This document shows positions 58,881 to 64,000 of a stretch of 64,000 nt of DNA, in pieces. The DNA lies in contig JALSLW010000083.1 in the NCBI GenBank assembly GCA_026988155.1, forward strand, positions 62,001 to 126,000, given 5' to 3'. Each line of letters opens with the position of its first letter. The stretch's first letter is position 1. The notes beneath the pieces were generated by a model. The model saw only the letters and a list, made by a program, of their open reading frames with translations. It was not told the DNA's origin and did not search any database. This DNA comes from Methylomonas sp. GTDB taxonomy: Bacteria; Pseudomonadota; Gammaproteobacteria; Methylococcales; Methylomonadaceae. The translations under genes were made by a program, and so were the position numbers.

Positions 58881-59015
58881 GGAATAAGCTGAACACCTGG
58901 CTCAGGATTTTTGTTCATATTCAAGGCGTACAAACAGGCGCATAGCAAGCTACGCAACTGTTTGTGCAACGCAGAAGATGGACAAAAGACTAGCTAGTTG
59001 CTCAAGTTATTTCGT
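58881..59015. repeat. Diverged relative of element family B
   Basis: Shares TTCAAGGCG...GCATAGCAAGCTA...GCAACGC.GAAGA core and imperfect terminal inverted repeats with the copies at 53985 and 63691. Confidence 0.5.
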
Positions 59016-59225
59016 AGACGTTCCTAAGGAACGTCCACAGACTGCTGACGCTGTAGTTTGTTTCTTACATTAATTGAAATATTGACTTAATCTGTTTCCT
59101 GATCTACTTTTAATGTGTCTGTCAACTGATTTTATCTAAAAACTAAAATATTTGACCATCTTTTTACTAGATCCTCCCGGTACAGGATAGGATTAAGTCA
59201 TTAATTAACAAACACACGTAAATCC

Positions 59226-60260
59226 ATGTCTTTTATTGTCAATTATGAATTCTCTGATGAAGAGAATTCTCATTTTCTGCGTCAAATTTTACAATTTATA
59301 AGTACTCATAAAATAACGCCAACGCCTATAAACTATGCACTTAGCTATGAATATGTAAGCGGCAGCAATAAGAAATTAATTGCCGCCATCAACTCGCTGA
59401 TTAAAGACCAAAAAAATATTGATAATGAGATTGCAACTAAACTGTATAACAAATTTATTTATGATGTTTCATACGAGTCATTTGACAAAGTTAACCAGAG
59501 TTTGGAATCCTTAATCAACAATACTCGCGACTCAGTAGCAGCAACCAGCCAAAAAGCTTCTGATGCAGGTGAAGTATTTGCAGAACAGGCCGTTTCTATT
59601 GCCTCAGTAAAAAACACTGATGACTTAAAAAAAGTAATGTCTGAAATTGTCACGGAAGCAAAAGGGCTGGCCGATGTAAGTAAGACGCTGAAAACAGAGC
59701 TGGATTCCGCCAATCAGGAAATGGAACTGTTGCGCACTGAATTGGTGAAAGCCCGAAAATTAGCCTCCACGGATGCGCTAACAGGTTTATTTAATAGAGG
59801 GACTTTTGACAAAATGCTTGATAGGCTGGTTGACCAGAATGCTTCATCGGAAGCATGCTTAACCATGCTCGACCTAGATCATTTCAAACAGGTAAACGAT
59901 ACTTATGGTCACCTTATTGGTGACAGTGTACTTAAGTTTACCGCTAAACTTTTAAAAAAGTATGCCGAACCACAGCATTACGTTGTACGTTATGGCGGAG
60001 AAGAGCTCGCCATCATCATGCCAGATACTTCGCTTAAGCAGGCCTCTGAAATAGCAGAAAATATTAGAGCATCTCTTGAATCCAGCCGTTTAAAAAAGAA
60101 AAACAGCAGTGAATCTATCGGCAAAATTACAGTATCGATTGGAATTTCTAAATTAAAACAGAATGATACTAAAGAAGATTTCATTATGCGAGCCGATACG
60201 GCAAAGTACAAAGCAAAGGAAAGTGGCCGAAACAGAGTGATGACAGAAACCGTTGACTAA
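59226..60260 (+). CDS. GGDEF-domain diguanylate cyclase
   Basis: 344 aa; STDALTGLFNRGTFDKML, LDLDHFKQVNDTYGHLIGD, VRYGGEELAIIMP (intact GGEEL). Confidence 0.93.
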   Translation: MSFIVNYEFSDEENSHFLRQILQFISTHKITPTPINYALSYEYVSGSNKKLIAAINSLIKDQKNIDNEIATKLYNKFIYDVSYESFDKVNQSLESLINNTRDSVAATSQKASDAGEVFAEQAVSIASVKNTDDLKKVMSEIVTEAKGLADVSKTLKTELDSANQEMELLRTELVKARKLASTDALTGLFNRGTFDKMLDRLVDQNASSEACLTMLDLDHFKQVNDTYGHLIGDSVLKFTAKLLKKYAEPQHYVVRYGGEELAIIMPDTSLKQASEIAENIRASLESSRLKKKNSSESIGKITVSIGISKLKQNDTKEDFIMRADTAKYKAKESGRNRVMTETVD

Positions 60261-60333
60261 GCTCTTAGTCTCGTTTCTGCGGTTTAAAGCTGGCGGTTAG
60301 CTTTTCAGGTGCTTTTGAATTTTTATTGTTCAA

Positions 60334-60573
60334 CCTAAATAAATCAGTTGAACGCTTAGTTTAGCTGTAACTTATTAAATAAACTGTTTAATCCAGTTTT
60401 TCACTATTCACCAGATGGGTGAGTGTATTTCGCTTCACGGTTTTGTGAAAAATCTGGACAAAAAATTCTGCAGAATAGCTCTCAATAAGGACTACGGCCA
60501 TTATCTTCAAGCTATTCTTTGCCTTTTTTGCCCAGATTTCCCACAAAATCCGTGCTCAACTGATTTTTTTAGG
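60334..60573. mobile_element. MITE-like element family A, full copy (inverted relative to the 40.6-kb copy)
   Basis: TIRs CCTAAATAAATCAGTTGAACGC / GCTCAACTGATTTTTTTAGG; TSD TTCAA at 60329-60333 and 60574-60578; reverse complement almost identical to 40635-40872; 240 bp. Confidence 0.9.
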
Positions 60574-60683
60574 TTCAATCAGACCTATGAAAATTTTATA
60601 TTAGCTCCTTTTCAGGTAAAATTACCTGTATTAGCCAGCCTGTTTTTCTAAAATGCTGCTGGCGCCTTAGCTTTTGGTCTGAA

Positions 60684-60731
60684 CATAAGTACCCAAGTAA
60701 AATTAATTTAACTTTTCACTTGGGTACTTAC
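60684..60731. terminator. Inverted repeat TAAGTACCCAAGT ... ACTTGGGTACTTA
   Basis: Perfect 13-bp arms around AAAATTAATTTAACTTTTC; left arm shared with 19370 and 38610 regions. Confidence 0.55.
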
Positions 60732-60776
60732 TGTTTGGCCCCTCTCAATTATTTACTCAGCCATTTAATAAACCGA

Positions 60777-60890
60777 ATGAAAAAGTTACTATTTTTAATG
60801 ATATTTGGATTGCAAGCCTGCGGACAAACGGGTCCTCTTTACCACCCAGATGAAAAGGCACCTATTTATGTGCCTGACGAAGAATCATAA
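60777..60890 (+). CDS. lptM: Small lipoprotein LptM (YifL-like)
   Basis: Not in the ORF track. MKKLLFLMIFGLQACGQTGPLYHPDEKAPIYVPDEES*, lipobox LQAC, conserved GQTGPLY(H/L)P; immediately upstream of lysA. Confidence 0.85.
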   Translation: MKKLLFLMIFGLQACGQTGPLYHPDEKAPIYVPDEES

Positions 60891-60891
60891 A

Positions 60892-62139
60892 ATGGATTAT
60901 TTTACCTTTAAAGAAAACAGACTGTTCGCAGAAGATGTATCGATTGAAGATATTGTCAGCCAATACGGTTCACCTTGCTACATCTATTCGCGGGCAACTC
61001 TTGAACGGCACTGGAATGCTTTTGACCAAGCCTTCGGCGATCATCCGCATTTAATATGCTATGCCGTTAAAGCAAATTCAAATATTGCTATTCTTAATGT
61101 TTTGGCACGTCTAGGTTCCGGCTTTGATATTGTTTCATTAGGTGAGTTGCAAAGAGTATTAACGGCGGGTGGCGACCCTGATAAAATCGTGTTTTCCGGA
61201 GTGGGGAAGCGTGAAGATGAAATTACAGAGGCTCTTAAAACAGGCATACGATGCTTTAATATAGAAGTGAGCGGTGAATTGGACCGCATCAATCAGTTAG
61301 CTGGCAGCCTAGGTGTTATTGCGCCCGTTTCTTTTAGAGTTAACCCTAATGTAGACGCAAAAACACATCCCTATATTTCTACAGGCTTAAAAGAAAATAA
61401 GTTTGGCATTGATATTGAGCTGGCTTTAGCCGAATATCGCCGGGCTGCCAAAATGGATCATATAAAAGTGATTGGAATTGACTGTCATATTGGCTCACAG
61501 CTGACAGAAACCTCTCCTTTTTTAGACGCTTTGGATAAGGTACTTGATCTCGTTAATGCCTTAAAACAGGAAAACATTGAACTGCATCATTTAGATTTAG
61601 GCGGCGGTTTAGGCATCTGCTACAAAGATGAGCATCCGCCATCCCCTGCCGATTATGTATCTGCCATTTTAGAGCGTTTGGGCAGCAATGATTATGAAAT
61701 CGCATTGGAACCAGGCAGAGCAATTGCAGGAAATGCAGGCGTCTTAGTCACCAGAGTGGAATATTTGAAACCGACAGAATATAAAAACTTTGCTATTGTT
61801 GATGCAGCCATGAATGATCTGGTGCGCCCCGCTTTATACAGTGCCTGGCAAGACATCGTGCCAGTCAATAAAGCCAATAGAGCCGATCAAAATACGTGGG
61901 ATATTGTCGGTCCTGTTTGTGAAACCGGTGATTTTTTAGGCAAAGACAGGGTGTTAAATATTTCACCGGGCGATTTACTGGCAGTGCGCTCGTCAGGTGC
62001 CTATGGCTTTACCATGAGTTCTAACTATAATTCCAGGCCTCGTACCGCTGAAGTAATGGTAGATGGTTCTGACGTTCACTTAATAAGAGAAAGAGAGCCT
62101 ATTCCTCAGCTTTGGCAGGGAGAAAAACTGCTGCCATGA
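60892..62139 (+). CDS. lysA: Diaminopimelate decarboxylase
   Basis: Start MDYFTFKENRLFAEDVSIEDI; CYAVKANSNIAIL; HHLDLGGGLGICY; GPVCETGDFLG. Confidence 0.97.
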   Translation: MDYFTFKENRLFAEDVSIEDIVSQYGSPCYIYSRATLERHWNAFDQAFGDHPHLICYAVKANSNIAILNVLARLGSGFDIVSLGELQRVLTAGGDPDKIVFSGVGKREDEITEALKTGIRCFNIEVSGELDRINQLAGSLGVIAPVSFRVNPNVDAKTHPYISTGLKENKFGIDIELALAEYRRAAKMDHIKVIGIDCHIGSQLTETSPFLDALDKVLDLVNALKQENIELHHLDLGGGLGICYKDEHPPSPADYVSAILERLGSNDYEIALEPGRAIAGNAGVLVTRVEYLKPTEYKNFAIVDAAMNDLVRPALYSAWQDIVPVNKANRADQNTWDIVGPVCETGDFLGKDRVLNISPGDLLAVRSSGAYGFTMSSNYNSRPRTAEVMVDGSDVHLIREREPIPQLWQGEKLLP

Positions 62140-62966
62140 TCAAATTTACAAAAATGCACGGCCTAGGCAACGACTTTGTTGTTATTGATGCCATCAGCCA
62201 GGCAATTTCATTAAGCCCTAAACAGATAAAGTTTATTGCCGACAGACATTTTGGCATTGGCTGCGATCAATTGCTGCTAGTAGAAAAGCCTGTCAGCAAT
62301 AATGCCGATTTTAAATACCGCATTTTCAATGCTGATGGCAGTGAAGTTGCGCAATGCGGTAACGGTGCCCGCTGTTTTGCCCGTTTTATACGAGACAAAA
62401 ACTTATCGGCAAAAGATGAAATAACCGTTGACACCAATTCGGGCCAATTGATATTGACTATAGATAGCAATGGTTTAGTCACCGTTAATATGGGTATTCC
62501 TGAACACCTGCCAGCTAAAATCCCACTAAGCACAGATCAGCAGGCATTCTCTTATACCCTTTCTGACAATCAGGCAGAAGCTGTTTTTGGCGCAGTATCC
62601 ATGGGCAACCCTCATGCGGTGATTACAGTAGATAATGTTAATACAGCACCTGTTGCTGAAGTAGGCGCAACACTGGAAAGCCATGCTTTTTTTCCGGAAA
62701 GAGCTAATATCGGCTTTATGCAAATCATTAATAGACGGCACATAAAATTGCGTGTTTATGAACGGGGCGCAGCCGAAACATTAGCCTGTGGCAGTGGCGC
62801 CTGTGCGGCGGTGGTTATCGGCATAGAACAAAATTTATTAGACCGGGAGACCATCGCTGTAGAATTGCCCGGCGGACAATTAGAAATAAACTGGATGGGC
62901 CGGGGGCATGCTGTTTTTATGACAGGCCCTGCTACATCCGTTTTTGAAGGACAAATAAAACTATGA
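62136..62966 (+). CDS. dapF: Diaminopimelate epimerase
   Basis: Start MIKFTKMHGLGNDFVVID; QCGNGARCFARFI; ERGAAETLACGSGACAAVV. Confidence 0.97.
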   Translation: MIKFTKMHGLGNDFVVIDAISQAISLSPKQIKFIADRHFGIGCDQLLLVEKPVSNNADFKYRIFNADGSEVAQCGNGARCFARFIRDKNLSAKDEITVDTNSGQLILTIDSNGLVTVNMGIPEHLPAKIPLSTDQQAFSYTLSDNQAEAVFGAVSMGNPHAVITVDNVNTAPVAEVGATLESHAFFPERANIGFMQIINRRHIKLRVYERGAAETLACGSGACAAVVIGIEQNLLDRETIAVELPGGQLEINWMGRGHAVFMTGPATSVFEGQIKL

Positions 62967-63652
62967 GCGAAGAACAAGCAATAGATCAGCCCGCTCTCAG
63001 CCCGGCTCAAGTTGAGGCATATTTGCAGGCTCACCCAGATTTTTTTCATCAGCATGAGGCATTGCTGGAACATTTAAGCATCCCCCACCCTAGCGGCAAG
63101 GCTGTTTCTTTAATATCTAAACAGTTAGAGATATTCAGAAGCAGGCACCATGAGCTGGAAAACCAGCTTACAGCATTAATTGAAATAGCTAAAGAAAATG
63201 ACAGCACGCTGAGTCAAATGCATGAGTTAACATTGGCACTGATGGAAGCTCAGACGATTGATGAAGTAGTGATCAATCTTGATAAAGTATTCAAGGAATG
63301 TTTTTTAACCGATTACTCTTCTGTACGCATTATAAAAAACAAAGCAGAAGCATATGCTGATAACGTGTATGTTAATTTAGATGATGAGAATTTGCAGCAT
63401 TTTATGCAGGAATTAACGGCTAATCAGCCAAAATGTGGACGGCCAACCTTGGCACAGGCTAAATTTCTATTTGGCGATGCCGCAGCAGAAATAAAGTCCT
63501 GCGCCATTATCCCTATGGTTTTTACCGAACTGGAAGGGTTGATAGCCATTGGCAGCAAAGAAGATTCTCGATTTCACTATAGCATGGGAAATTTATTTCT
63601 GACTCAAATGAGTGAGGTTATAGGAACAAGATTAATTGCTCTTTTAGATTAA
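62963..63652 (+). CDS. DUF484 family protein
   Basis: 229 aa; VEAYLQAHPDFFHQHEALLEHLSIPHPSGKAVSLISKQLEIFR; follows dapF as is usual. Confidence 0.93.
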   Translation: MSEEQAIDQPALSPAQVEAYLQAHPDFFHQHEALLEHLSIPHPSGKAVSLISKQLEIFRSRHHELENQLTALIEIAKENDSTLSQMHELTLALMEAQTIDEVVINLDKVFKECFLTDYSSVRIIKNKAEAYADNVYVNLDDENLQHFMQELTANQPKCGRPTLAQAKFLFGDAAAEIKSCAIIPMVFTELEGLIAIGSKEDSRFHYSMGNLFLTQMSEVIGTRLIALLD

Positions 63653-63690
63653 AGCAAAGTATAGTGGCCCTGCATCACCCCCATTGTCTA

Positions 63691-63849
63691 AGGTAACGCG
63701 CATTAAATAACCTACCCAGATTGCGCAGGATTTTTATTCGTCTTCAAGGCGCAACGAAGGGAGCATAGCAAGCTATGTGACCGAAGTTGCAACGCTGAAG
63801 ACGGATAAAAAGATAAGCAAGATTGGTGGGTTATTTATTGCGAGTTGCC
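63691..63849. mobile_element. MITE-like element family B, copy 2 (inverted relative to copy 1)
   Basis: 159 bp, AGGTAACGCGCATTAAATAACC...GGGTTATTTATTGCGAGTTGCC, flanked by TA; near-identical reverse complement of 53985-54143. Confidence 0.85.
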
Positions 63850-64000
63850 TAAGAAAGAGTGCTGGCTGGGGTGATGCACCAGCATAACCTAAAATATCGC
63901 AATTGCACTACCGTTCCCCCGCCTGAATTTGATTTATTTACCGTAACTTACTGACAGAAATGCTTTCTGTGTACACTATCAGGTTTTACCTATATGACAC

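Noticed and set aside
59105-59150. Partial element A end (GTCAACTGATTTTATCTAAAAAC)
   Set aside because: Only ~12 matching bases to the TIR and no partner end or TSD; could be chance.
58854-59225. parS sites near parAB
   Set aside because: No TGTTTCACGTGAAACA-like palindrome found by eye here or elsewhere in the window.
60415-60651. 78-aa + strand ORF
   Set aside because: Lies mostly inside MITE-like element A copy; no evidence of coding.

Overview
This is a chromosomal window from a gammaproteobacterium; the gene content and repeat types suggest a Methylococcales-like organism, but that is inference. Core genes near the right end (argS-SPOR, mnmG-rsmG-parA-parB, lptM-lysA-dapF-DUF484, tRNA-Asp) flank a large accessory part. 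Main accessory blocks: (1) an srfA/srfB/srfC-like operon with an Hsp70/actin-fold ATPase and a dynamin-like GTPase, plus a TM protein and a vWA protein, ~0-9.7 kb; (2) a metal/TonB island, ~9.8-31.5 kb, with three TonB-dependent receptors, an Mrp ATPase, a cysteine-motif BNR protein, a membrane-anchored CobN-like chelatase with ExbB/MotA-like and DUF2149 partners (HmuS/U/V-like), an ECF sigma factor with a putative anti-sigma, an EF-hand protein, a TonB-C-domain protein and a PepSY protein; (3) a phosphate-scavenging / PEP-CTERM-like block, ~32-38.5 kb; (4) a small module of XRE regulator, extremely lysine-rich histone-like peptide, CHAD protein and orphan ParA, ~45.4-48.7 kb, which could be a polyphosphate-granule or nucleoid positioning system. 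At least three families of short non-autonomous, MITE-like elements can be delimited by eye with terminal inverted repeats. One has four copies with 5-bp target-site duplications; another has two 159-bp copies flanked by TA. No transposase, CRISPR array or prophage was recognised. All family names come from reading the translated ORFs; no database search was run.
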